Shown here: positions 7,050 through 16,362 of the stretch, piece after piece
Numbering within the stretch: position 1 is the first letter of the stretch
Layout: each line of letters begins with the position of its first letter
DNA from: Cristatella mucedo
Taxonomy: Eukaryota > Bryozoa > Phylactolaemata > Cristatellidae
Direction of reading: 5' to 3'
Assembly: GCA_009760855.2 (NCBI GenBank)
Contig: WPIO01000084.1
Span: forward strand, 558,501-576,000
Length of the DNA: 17,500 bases
Translations under genes and position numbers: made by a program
Notes under the pieces: model-generated
What the model saw: the letters and a program-made list of their open reading frames with translations, nothing else
What the model was told of the DNA's origin: nothing
Databases searched by the model: none

Positions 7050-7716
7050 ACTCACTAAATTTTCAAAGTGATGGGACAGTTACAGATTTTTATCACCTGC
7101 AAATGGACTAGAAAGAAACTCTAGTCGTTACGAAGTTTTGACTTTACGCATGGCTGCACGATTGGTGTGATGCAGTAACATTGTTTCTTCTTTGGATAGA
7201 CTTTCCCTAATCTCGTAACGATCTCTACATTGATAGAGTTATTTCAGGTAAAACGCAAATTATTTATTTTATTATAAAGCTGACCTAACTTTAGCCATCT
7301 TTTTAATCACAATACTAATTCATTATGCTGGAACCTTATTAGCTGCATTCACGAACGATTCGAGCGAGTGCATTGAGAGATGACCTGGAAAATAGTCCAT
7401 GTCTCTTGTAGCCGCTCTCGTTCTAGAACTACCATAGAGTTCCAATATAAGCTTAAATGCATATGGTTAATGGTAACATGAACTTGAATCTTTTTTAACT
7501 TTACTTCTTTAATTTCAAGCGGCAGTCTCTCGGTATAAACCTACTGCAAATGAAAAGCATTGGGCATGCAAAGCAATGCAAGAGTCTGCTCGAAAGTCTC
7601 TTCAGTAATAAATAAGTTTTAGACCACATTTAACAGCAATTAGATGCTCATTGTAAGCATTGAGCTCACAATTCATCTCGTAAATTTGGCTTCATTTTCT
7701 GTCTTATTATCTTCAG
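7050..7716. other. gene-free stretch preceding an exon-like segment
   Basis: No coding signal was found. The right end (TCTTATTATCTTCAG) is a pyrimidine-biased sequence ending in CAG that forms the acceptor of the segment at 7717. Confidence 0.4.
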
Positions 7717-7866
7717 GAAAATGGTGGATGTTTCATCAGGAGCCGTAAAGCAAGGTTTTGTTCGAGATGCGAGAACTGGAGCTGGTACAAACTTTGACGT
7801 CTTTGGACAGATCCATCGAGACAATCCTCGAGGGCTTTCTGAAGGTCAAAGAGCTTGCTTATCTGC
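7717..7866 (+). CDS. probable internal exon, unrecognised protein
   Basis: The segment is bounded by TTATCTTCAG|G on the left and TCTGC|GTAAGC on the right, both good splice signals. It is exactly 150 bases, begins and ends in phase 2, and the one open frame reads straight through. The other two frames close within it. GC is 47% (70 of 150) against AT-rich flanks, with five CpG. The peptide runs KMVDVSSGAVKQGFVRDART, then GAGTNFDVFGQIHRDNPRGL, then SEGQRACLS. It is rich in Gly, Arg and Asp with no hydrophobic helix, which suggests a soluble or extracellular domain. I do not recognise the family. Neighbouring exons of matching phase were not found. Confidence 0.5.
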
Positions 7867-9999
7867 GTAAGCTAACTTTCGTATATTCAAATTTTTGCTG
7901 CGGACTACAATACAAATAATTTCACTTGTATTAAAGTGAGCAATTACTACAGTTATCTCAGATTCATTAATGATAGTTTAAATACATTATTCGGTAGTTT
8001 CCCGACAAAGAACACAGCGTATGAGCTAGTTCTGGCGGGCACTGGTCACTCCTAAGGCTTGCATGCTGAAAATGATCCTATTAGGTGGGGGTCTTTGAAC
8101 GTAACTAAACGCAATCTGTGTGGGTCGTTACTCTCTTTGTCGCCAGTCTGTAGGTTCAAACTAGACGGAAACAACGCTGGCGCTTTGAAAAGCACAAGCA
8201 ATTAAATAATGACAAGTTGATTTATTACATCAGATTATGAACGGTCTAGTCGCTTCCAAATTTTCTCATAGCATAAGATATTAATACCTGCTATGCAAAA
8301 ATATTTTAGAAAGTTGCTAATATTCGGAAGCAACTTTTAGCCGTTTGTACTATTAGCTTCAAACTAGTGAGAGTCCTTGTATGGTAATTTGCTGCACGTA
8401 TCTTACTCATTGGTTATTGAGCAGAAGACTCGGTACTAGCAATACAGCCTTGTTTGTTAGGTCTTAACGCTTGTGATTGCTGCCAGTCTCTGAAGGGGTA
8501 TGGATTACTGAGTGAATCAGGGGAGATCTCCGTCTCGCAAGACAATATCCTTAAATGACTTGACAAATGAGCAGGTGGCGTAGTATCAGAAGATAACCTA
8601 AGTACTCGGGCAATACACACAAATAATTGTGTGTGTACTATCTACAGGTAGATAATCACAGTTTTTAGGGATTTCCTTGAAAATGCAGGTGATACAGCAT
8701 CTCGATGCATAGAGTGTGCATGATTTATGTATACCTTGCTGTATGTACCATAATTATATTTCTATACTGCTATGCCGGAAAAGTCTAATAATTTTCATTA
8801 TCATTAACATTAGTATACACAACGGATCGCTGTAAATTTAAAGCATACGCTCTAAATTTTCAGGCTTGTTGGGTAGAGAGCTGTTGGCATCCCAGCTCAT
8901 GCATACCAATCCATCATGATTTATCCATTACTCAAGCAAGGATTTCAGGACTAGGCTATTTTACAATTTTACAGGAAGCAAGCGTCGGCTCGTGTGCTTT
9001 CAAAAGTTTTCAAACTGAACGAAATTATGCTAATTCTTTCCCACTTGCAAAGCTTCCTGGGCCTGATAGCATGGCTAAAAAGGAAAGATTAATTATAAAT
9101 TGCTTTTAAACAAAGAAGATTCAGTAACACTCCTTGTTTTGGAGATCAATTCTTCAAATCCACAGTAATTTAAATTCTCCACCCTGTACATGGTATAAAA
9201 TCCGTTCTATTTAAAAGCTAGAATTTGCTCATAGTTTTCTATCTTATTGGAAGATTCCAAGATAATGCTGCAGCTCATTGTTTCCAGAACGAGCACTTTT
9301 AAGTCATTAAGATACTGGTCATGGTGACAGTCCCGTCTCGATTAAGGAAGACAATATAGCGTCTGACCAGATACCAGGTCTGGGAGCACTTTTTGTCAAT
9401 TAAAAGAAATTTGGTCATGTAAGGAACTCCCATAGAACAAGACTCGAGAGTTTCTAGATATTCAAAATCGTATTTCCTCAGTTGATATAGGTAGCTGACT
9501 TATATCTTCAGCTCCTGAAAGATTTTCCCTGTGCACCAGAAACTGTGCTATTGTTTTGAGATAAATAGAGCTATTAACGTGTGCTACCAAAGTTTATTTT
9601 TCGTCGTATCCATTTAACTGTATAATACACATACGAAAACTTGGATTGAAATCATGCGCTTTCACTGAGAATTCCTAGCAGTTTGTTCTTCCACTAAAAA
9701 GAGATTTTTACATAATATTCACATAAGCCTAAGAAAATAGGCGGGTTTTATTACTGGGGAGTAAAAGCCTATACTCACAGTCATCGCGAGAAGACACAGT
9801 CAGCGAATGGTATTTTGAATATTTTCCAAGCATTAAAGCAAAATCTGATCAAAATCGGTGCATGGCAACTAACTTTATTAGTTTTCAAGTTGAGCATAGT
9901 GGCATCAGCTAAGCATATAGTTTTATCTATGTTCGCAGAAGTCTAGAAAAATATAGGTGAGGAAAAGCGAATTTCATTTCAGCTGATTCAACAGTATCA
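7867..9999. other. long gene-free stretch
   Basis: Two kilobases without a convincing exon on either strand. A pol III B-box-like AGGTTCAAACT lies at about 8152 but has no matching A box. A hairpin pair is listed at 8601-8654. Short open runs follow CAG acceptors at 8864 and 8979 but close quickly. It is probably intronic or intergenic. Confidence 0.4.
8601..8654. repeat. two adjacent small hairpins
   Basis: ACACACAA (8615-8622) pairs with TTGTGTGT (8627-8634) over a 4-base loop, with outer AGTAC (8601-8605) opposing GTACT (8635-8639). Immediately after, TATCTAC pairs with GTAGATA (8639-8654) over a 2-base gap. These are short and AT-biased; a chance origin is possible. Confidence 0.5.
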
Positions 10000-10130
10000 C
10001 TTATACAGCTTAGAAAAGCCAAAAAACTGCTAAGTTACCAATTGACATTACAAATATTTCTGCTGAGGTATTCGAACCAATCAATCAGGGTTGTTAAGTG
10101 ATAGAACGCTACATAGATGCAGAGTTAAAC
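10000..10130 (-). mobile_element. tRNA-derived SINE, copy B
   Basis: On the minus strand GGTTCGAATACC at 10078-10067 matches the pol III B box closely. Upstream, CTCTGCATCTATGTAGCGTT is a degenerate A-box region at tRNA-like spacing. Downstream the plus strand has AGAAAAGCC at 10012-10020 and GCTAAGT at about 10029, arranged as in copy A at 5.46 kb, with a short inverted repeat (CTTAG at 10009-10013 with CTAAG at 10030-10034). B box to body spacing is about 50 bases in both copies. It is therefore a second member of the same SINE family, in the same orientation. Confidence 0.6.
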
Positions 10131-10265
10131 ATTCAACAGTCAGCACGTCCACTAAATTATATTCTTTTCTTACCTCTCTACATAATTAAAAATGTAATAT
10201 TGATGATTTGATAGGGAAAGGGAAAGCAAGATTCAGAGTCTCTGTCTTAAGATAGGGAATACTAC

Positions 10266-10510
10266 CTGACAGCTGAAAATGTAATAAAATTCAGCAGTGA
10301 AAATAAAGCCAAATCTTGATAAAGAGTGTGGATCTTCATGCAGCCCATAACAATTTCCTAAATTATCACCGGTTCGGATAAATGCTAAAGCTTCAGTAGC
10401 AGTTTTGCTTTTCGGTTCGTGAACTAGATGGGCAGTAACCATATGTTTTAGCAACGCGTTTTGGTTAGTGAAAACATTTTCACTAAACGGAATTCCTGTA
10501 TGGCAATTAT
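10266..10510 (-). CDS. possible exon with half of a C2H2-like motif
   Basis: On the minus strand an acceptor (GTTTCCAG|AT, with ACTAAAC upstream as a possible branch point) leads into an open frame ending at a donor-like GTCAG|GTAGTA, giving 245 bases. The peptide includes FTNQNALLKHMVTAH, which fits the F-x5-L-x2-H-x4-H half of a C2H2 zinc finger, but the upstream C-x2-4-C pair is absent; only one Cys is present nearby (NCHTGIPFSENV). The frame continues with SKTATEALAFIRTGDNLGN. It is either a real exon of unknown type or chance; the splice signals and protein-like composition are the only support. Confidence 0.28.
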
Positions 10511-10519
10511 CTGGAAACT

Positions 10520-11770
10520 TCAAAAGGCTAGTTTAGTTTCTCGGAGAGTTTTTTATTGTAGATCGGCTGATTCCGTTTGGTTTTACTACAGAGCAGCATC
10601 GTTCAATCATAAAACCAGTCAATCAATTGCATTTTTAAGTGTTCAGAAAATTAAAGCGGCCTTATTTGCATACTAATTAAAAAAGCTGCCATAGAAATAT
10701 AGGCTTCATTATCTAGATGTCTTTTAAATACTCGGGATTATGCAAGGTTAATTATAAAGGTAATAAATACAGTATAATGCACGGGAGTAAATATTTATAT
10801 ATTCACAGTAATTAAAAAATATTGAATATTAATAGAAAAAGCTGCGTGTCTTTATAAGTTATGTATAGTTATATATAGTTATAAGGTAAATATATTAAGT
10901 TATCTATGTAAGTATAAATGTGTCAATCACTATCAAGTCACATAGTTCTCTTACTCCACATCACATTTCTGGACAATTTTTTATTTAGCTAGGCATCGTA
11001 GTAATTTCTGCTCTTACGATTCAATTTGTATCACTGTGCATTTAGCCGTACCAAGAACATTTTAGTTTAATTGCGTCTAACCCTAAAGCTTACTCTGGGG
11101 TGACTTTACGATTATTTCTAATTGAACGACACTTATAAGGAGAAAACCCAAATGTACAGCTAAAGCACACCTGTTCTTCAGAGCATTTGATAAGCCAGTA
11201 ATTATTTTACACCGTGTGTGCTATATACTGACACCATGCGATTTTTTCCTATGCAATTAAACAACAGTTACTCTTTTAAAGCATATTTTAAGATCATAAA
11301 AATGAGATTCAGTTCTCTAAAGGGTCAATATAAATTGGACTCACTTCGCTTTCTCTGTGCCATTTCGAGGATTGACGGAAGTTTGCCATGTTGCCACGTG
11401 AAGCAAGTGAGCCATCGAGCGGCGTAACGGACTTTCTCAATTTAATTAGCGAAGATCGAATTGAATGTGCACAGCAGCAATTTATTGAAGCACTACACAT
11501 ATAATTAATTTTTGGGTAACTTACTTTTCTTGCAATAAGTAATAGAAAAAATTACTGTTTGAAACTGATTTTATTGTTGAAACCGGTCCTCTTAATTCCA
11601 TTAACCTTACGAAAGTGCATAAATTTAAACATGAGGATGTATTTAAATTTTTATCAGTCTCATACTACTAGGCATATAGTAGTTAAACATCTCATTTTAA
11701 TCAATGCTGCAGTTTTAGTTAGCAATATTTGGTAGTTAGGTGAGAAGGCTGACCTTCACCTCAAGACTTT
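10520..11770. other. AT-rich gene-free stretch
   Basis: Contains low-complexity AT-rich runs, especially 10740-10910 with repeated TATAGTTATA. A 7-bp hairpin (ACTACTA with TAGTAGT) lies at 11664-11683. No convincing exon was seen; short frames at 10461-10676 and 11218-11427 lack splice or family support. Confidence 0.4.
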
Positions 11771-11775
11771 TTTAT

Positions 11776-11931
11776 ATGGATTTTAGGTTATCCGGCCTTC
11801 AGCTTGCGTTTGGTGCAGCAGCTATAATTATTCAAGTATTTTTACTCATTGGACATCCCATATCCAGTCGCTCTGACAACTTAAAATCCGTTGGTGATTT
11901 CTTGGTATCTGGCTTATGGTGCGGGGCTTGC
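11776..11931 (+). CDS. possible exon encoding a membrane-spanning segment
   Basis: An ATG at 11776 opens 52 codons ending exactly at a strong donor, TGC|GTAAGT, after base 11931 in phase 0. Alternatively this is an internal exon starting after GATTTTAG at 11787 or after CCTTCAG at 11803 (phase 0, 43 codons). Residues 7-25, LQLAFGAAAIIIQVFLLIG, form a clear hydrophobic helix, followed by a short polar loop (HPISSRSDNLKSVGD) and a second apolar run FLVSGLWCGAC. That layout suggests the first helices of a small multi-span membrane protein. No family is recognised. The nearest AG acceptor in phase is only 37 bases on, at 11968, where a 61-codon frame follows. Confidence 0.4.
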
Positions 11932-12767
11932 GTAAGTAAATATAGCACCTCAATTATAAAAAGTGCAGTTTATGCAACTTACAATACCCTGGACGTTTGC
12001 ACTTTTTGTAAGAGTTTCTTCGAGGACCATCACTGGTGATTTTGTATGCATGATATTTGAATCAAACGGTGTCTTGCATCAGCAGCAAAAGCAGCTCCCA
12101 GAATTGGCTTTAGGACGGTGGCCCTTTTACTTTCGTCAACGTAAAAAATAGTGTTTACTTTGACATTCCTGGATTGGGCTTGTGCACTCAGCTCAAAAAT
12201 TGTATTGCTATTGAAATATACTAGTTATGATCTTCGCCGATTGCCAGTAAGCTTGAACTATTAGATGAATTAAGAGGTGTGAAGACTAACACGATATGTT
12301 TAATTATCAAGTCACTCTGGCTTCTGATTCACCCGCATCAAATAATCTACAGTGAGGAGCGTGTAACAGATATTCTAAAGAGAATCAAGCGCAACATTGT
12401 GTGCTTCATAATGATGAGGATAACGGTAAAGCCTAATTATTGATATTTTCAAAGGCTCCTATAGTTTATACTTAATAAATACCTAAAATAACTTGCCTAT
12501 GCATTTGTATTTATATATCTGCATAAATTTACTTATTTTCATTCCTTAATAGTACGTATCAATATGCGTACAACGATAAGCAAGTTTTAATTAATATAAC
12601 TGCTTCATATTTGCCTCGTCTCGCATCCATGCAAGAATTAGGAAGATGCACCTTAACTCAGTGTATGGTGAATATTCAGCTGCAATCATAGGAACTGATC
12701 GATATTCCATAGAGCTGTTGTATGTCAAGCACATTTAAGAAATGTGTACATTTGCATGTATACATAC
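11932..12767. other. mostly gene-free; possible second exon at 11969-12151
   Basis: After TGCAG at 11968 a plus-strand frame in phase 0 reads FMQLTIPWTFALFVRVSS and goes on to a TAG at 12149-12151. Splicing to it from 11931 would need a 37-base intron, unusually short for animals, so it is only a possibility. From 12150 to 12767 nothing coding is visible. Confidence 0.3.
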
Positions 12768-12839
12768 GTGTGTGTGTGTGGGGGGTGTGGGTGTGGGTGT
12801 GGGTGTGGGTGTGGGTGTGGGTGTGGGTGTGGGTGTGTG
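12768..12839 (+). repeat. (GT)n followed by (TGTGGG)8 satellite
   Basis: A GT run (12768-12780) leads into six G and then eight perfect TGTGGG hexamers (12786-12833), ending in TGTGTG. The plus strand thus carries nine closely spaced runs of three or more G separated by TGT, which is strong G-quadruplex potential. A minus-strand open frame across it encoding Thr-His repeats is an artefact of the repeat. Confidence 0.95.
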
Positions 12840-14885
12840 AATGAGCAATGTTATTTTTAAAAGCTTGACCGGCTAAAAAGAATCTATGAATGAGGGAGGG
12901 TCTATCTGTTGACAGCATGGTGAGTTGATTGTATGTTTCCAAATGTGTTAATCTTAACTAGAATTATAGACCCTGCAAGGGCATTAAAGCACCAAAGGTG
13001 GTAGCAGTCTTGATTCCTCACTGCTATTACTATCTCTGGCCAACGTAGGTGCATCGGTTCTATTTCAACGAGTACTTAGCTTTGCTTTTAGGCTCAAATT
13101 CCATCTATAGATGTCATCAGCTGCGTGGTCTCGCACGACTGGAAGTGAGATTCATGTAATAATTTAAACAGCAGCCACACTTTTTCATTAGATATTTCGA
13201 TTCTGATACAGAACAATTTCTGACAACTGCGAATCCCTTCTTTAAACACGAAAGTTATGTTTGATGCGCGTGTAACCATAGAAAAATCGCTGACAAATCA
13301 ATTGCAAAATTAGAGCAGAAATGGCTACCGGGTGACATTGGCAAGCCACTTTCTCAGGGTTAATCAAAACGGTGGAGGCACCATCTAGCTAAGAATAAAA
13401 TGTGAATTGTGTCAACCTGCAAAAGCATTGTGGTTAAAGTTCAATTTAAAGATTAAAGACCATGCATAAAAGCGTACATCACCACAAAGGATTCACCCAA
13501 AGGTTCATAGACCAAAGAGATCTAGTGTAAGACATGTGTAAGACTCTGTAATAGATAATCTCCACAGCTGTTCAATGTTGTTAGGAAGGTGAGCTCAGGG
13601 GTTTGCGGTACTAGAGCGAATGATAAAAAATAAATAACTAAATTCTTAATTACTATAATCATTGTAAAATGTATCATTTGAATAATCAAAGTCTCGCAAA
13701 ACCCCACTCTTTTCCTCCAAAAAGTCGACTTGGTTAATGATGCTACACATGACCGGCTGGTAGAAAAGCTTCGGCATCGCCATTTTTTTAAAACCTAGTA
13801 ACGGTTGGTCTCATTTGCACACACTTACTTCTAAGGTCATCTCTTAGGGAACCATTTATAATTTAATAATTGTATTATATGAATGTGCATATAATAAGCT
13901 TCTTTTTCCAAAAGTGAATCAACTGATTTGAAGGAAAGTGAAGATGGAAAACAGGAAGTGCTATTAATAGCCAACTTGGTCGTCAAAACTGATTTTTCTA
14001 TCTTCTTTTGACACACTCAAAGGAACAACAATAAGGATTAAAATTTACTTAATTGTGAATTTCATGCGTTTTTCATGCATAATGAACCACATTCTTTGGT
14101 AAAGAATGAATTACCTCTTGAAAAAAGGGCTGAAACAAAATGCAGTCGTCTTCAAGTCAAAGAAAAGGCTAGTGGTGTATATATTTTACATTTACTTCAT
14201 AATTATGTTGCAAAGCAAACTTTTTTAGAGTAATTATGCTTAGATAAGTAATCAGACTCAGTATTAGTACCAGTCTAAAGGAGCACAAACTCCTTACCTG
14301 ATAATAGTTCATCAGCTGACGACCGAAAACTGCAGTTCGAGTGTGTGCCCCACACTCAAGGTCGGGTATGGAAATACAAATTGTATATTTAAAGCCGTGC
14401 CCATTGTATCATACAAGTAGTATTATGAAAAAAATAGGCGTGTTCTTCTGTCATATTTTGATCTTCTGCATTACTGGGAAGAAGTACACAACTCCTATAT
14501 AATATCTGAAGACACTAATTCAAACTTACCACTACATATCTCTGCCAAAAATGCGATGCTTTAAGCAAGCAAGAATGATCTCATTATGAAAATTCTCAGC
14601 AGTTTAAAAGGCATCTCCCTAAATGTGCTTAGTGCCACAATCTTTCTCCATTAAGCCGGTGAGAGAGGCGTGACAAGGAACTTTATACCTCCTGTCAGAC
14701 CTTGACAACGTCTTGGATCGAAGAGATTGACAGTCACTGGTTACTATACATTTCATGATTTCTGTCCTCAATAAATAAAATAGGAACTTTTCAGAGCTGA
14801 ATTCATCGTCAAGGTTAGCTGGATTAAATGGCCTCATTTATGAATCTGCATCACAAGCTTACCCGCCCGTTTGAAAACAGTACTA
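12840..14885. other. long gene-free stretch
   Basis: No exon with convincing splice signals or recognisable peptide was found on either strand. Open frames of 60-72 codons at 13094-13279, 13522-13707 and 14619-14837 (minus) are within chance expectation. No tandem repeats of note. Confidence 0.4.
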
Positions 14886-14888
14886 GAC

Positions 14889-14965
14889 CATAGCCTGCAC
14901 AGGATTTGAACCCATGAGCTGGTTACTTAAGTCCTAGCATCCAAGCCATTAGCTAAGACCCATGG
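14889..14965 (-). mobile_element. tRNA-like SINE head, different family
   Basis: On the minus strand GGGTCTTAGCTAATGGCTTG (14961-14942) resembles a tRNA 5' end with A box. GGGTTCAAATCC at 14913-14902 is a strong B box, and flanking CATGG and CTGTG can form a 5-bp T stem with two wobbles. The anticodon region lacks a clean stem and the acceptor arm pairs poorly, so this is not a functional tRNA gene. The sequence downstream (GTTTTCAAACGGGCGGG) does not match the body of the SINEs at 5.5 and 10.0 kb. It is best read as an old tRNA-derived SINE or tRNA pseudogene. Confidence 0.5.
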
Positions 14966-14969
14966 GTAT

Positions 14970-15449
14970 TTTAGTACAGACACAAAGTGGGTTATTTCAC
15001 TGTGAGTTTTGATCACTTGTTTATGCATAACGTAGTTGATTTTACGAACAAGTGGTCCCACTACGTACGTGCCGTGAATGTTTCTGTGTTTCTTTTCATG
15101 CTTGTCTACAGGCGATAATTAGATGCTTTTGGGTGTTTGCTACCTCACGATCCCTTCTGTGGAATTCGATTGTCCTCCTGCTTCTACCAAAGATTCTTAT
15201 AAAGCGACTAACTAAAGATTTAGTTACTTAGTTATTTACAAACCAAGCAGTTATCTATATTATGAATGAGTCTCTACAATGTCAGAAATGGTTTTCTTAT
15301 TTTAGGAACATTATTTAATTATTGTGAAAATGATCTCTTGGAGGTTGTAAAATAATTTTTTATTTCAGCTATGATATTCCAGTGAAATTTTCTAGGTGTC
15401 ATAATCAAACTTCTTCAAACTTGTTTTTCTTCCCTTGATTCAAATTTAA
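14970..15449. other. gene-free stretch upstream of LINE copy 2
   Basis: No recognisable coding sequence. The rest of the LINE endonuclease would be expected here if copy 2 were complete, but I cannot recognise it, which suggests 5' truncation near 15450. Confidence 0.4.
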
Positions 15450-15452
15450 TGC

Positions 15453-15755
15453 GCTGTATCATCAATTGTCACCAAATCCTGCATATCTGAGTACATGCAG
15501 ATCTCATTCAGTCTACACAGTGTGTCCTCCTTTAAAATCGTCTGCGAATTGAGAAATCTCCAGATCCTTGACATCGATGCTGTCCATAAGAGAATATCTG
15601 CCTCAACTCTGCTGCTCAGTCCCCCCTCCGACCTGCCATCATTGGTAATTTGCTACGGCATGACTCTAGCTGACATGCTTGACGAGTTTGCACCTCTGAT
15701 TAGGCAAACTGTGCATCCTGACCCAAGCGGCCTTTTGTTTACTGCAGACATTTAA
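15453..15755 (+). pseudogene. endonuclease C-terminus and linker of LINE copy 2
   Basis: The frame reads AVSSIVTKSCISEYMQISFS, where CISEY stands in place of the conserved I-S-D-H of apurinic-type LINE endonucleases. The catalytic-site Asp-His pair is therefore lost (D to E, H to Y). It continues as LRNLQILDIDAVHKRI, LLLSPPSDLPSLV and LADMLDEFAPLIRQTVH, matching copy 1. It ends at a TAA at 15753-15755 just after the FTADI block. An in-frame stop lies immediately upstream of 15453. Non-functional. Confidence 0.8.
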
Positions 15756-15990
15756 CAAGCTAGGTCTACTAAGTGCAAGTTTAAAAAACCATACAAAGAT
15801 CACGGCTTGCTGTCCATCAACAGCCTTACAACGACTTCTGTAGGAATTAGTAATCGACCCTAGAAAGGCCATATCTAGCTTCAATAAAAACCTTGTCGAA
15901 TCACAGATGCACAATCCAAAAATGCAGATGTCGAAGATCAACCATCTCCCCAACCACTCACAGCTTACCTTCTAACCTAATGATCCCTGT

Positions 15991-16140
15991 GATGATGTAC
16001 CCGATGGCTTCTCTAGCATCTTTCTCTGGAATATAGACAAGAGGATGTACCCGATGGCTTCTCTAGCATCTTTCTCTCGAATAGAGACAAGATGATATAC
16101 CCGATGGCTTCTCTAGCATCTTTCTCTAGAATATAGACAA
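15991..16140 (+). repeat. three-copy 50-bp tandem repeat inside LINE copy 2
   Basis: Units at 15991-16040, 16041-16090 and 16091-16140 differ at only two to four positions from each other. Each encodes PDGFSSIFL-x-N-x-DK, the short block that comes before the RT domain in this LINE type, where one copy is expected. Because 50 is not a multiple of three, the added 100 bases shift the reading frame. The units are much more alike than the two LINE copies are, so the triplication is young relative to the element. Confidence 0.95.
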
Positions 16141-16350
16141 GATCAGGGTGTCCATCACGATAGCAGCATTACCCATGGAATGCTATCCCTCAATTACATC
16201 TAGCACCTCAATGTCTAAATTCAAGGAATTCACTACTGACCCTATCCTAAAGTTCCTACCCAAATCAAAGACGAATGCTACCCGCTTTGGTCCCTACTCC
16301 ACTGTCCTCTGGTTTTACAATGCAATGATCTGCGGCTGCCATGCATAACC
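16141..16350 (+). pseudogene. pre-RT segment of LINE copy 2
   Basis: Starting with IRVSITIAALP and continuing with FKEFTTDPILKFLPKSKTNA, this is the weakly conserved stretch before the RT fingers; family members usually have an F-x-x-x-x-x-E-V-x-K-I and a K-T-C-S-L-D-P-x-P pattern here, the second not evident. The frame ends at 16348. The next recognisable segment starts near 16380 in another frame, so at least one indel separates them. Confidence 0.7.
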
Positions 16351-16362
16351 AATATCGGTTAT

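Noticed and set aside
8148-8165. Another tRNA-like SINE from the B-box-like AGGTTCAAACT
   Set aside because: No A box at the right distance and no shared body sequence; a single 11-bp match is expected by chance.
11218-11500. Overlapping opposite-strand frames of 63-69 codons
   Set aside because: Within chance expectation, no splice signals with matching frames and no recognisable peptide.
12786-12833. Interstitial telomere repeat
   Set aside because: The unit is TGTGGG, not the animal telomere unit TTAGGG, and it grades into a GT microsatellite, so local expansion is simpler.
12676-12942. Minus-strand open frame with a Thr-His repeat peptide
   Set aside because: It is produced wholly by the GT and TGTGGG repeat read on the other strand; flanking residues look non-coding.
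14889-14965. Functional tRNA gene
   Set aside because: A and B boxes are present but the anticodon and acceptor stems do not form, so it was called a SINE head or pseudogene.
15666-15953. Minus-strand 95-codon frame
   Set aside because: It is antisense to the linker of LINE copy 2, which is recognisable on the plus strand.
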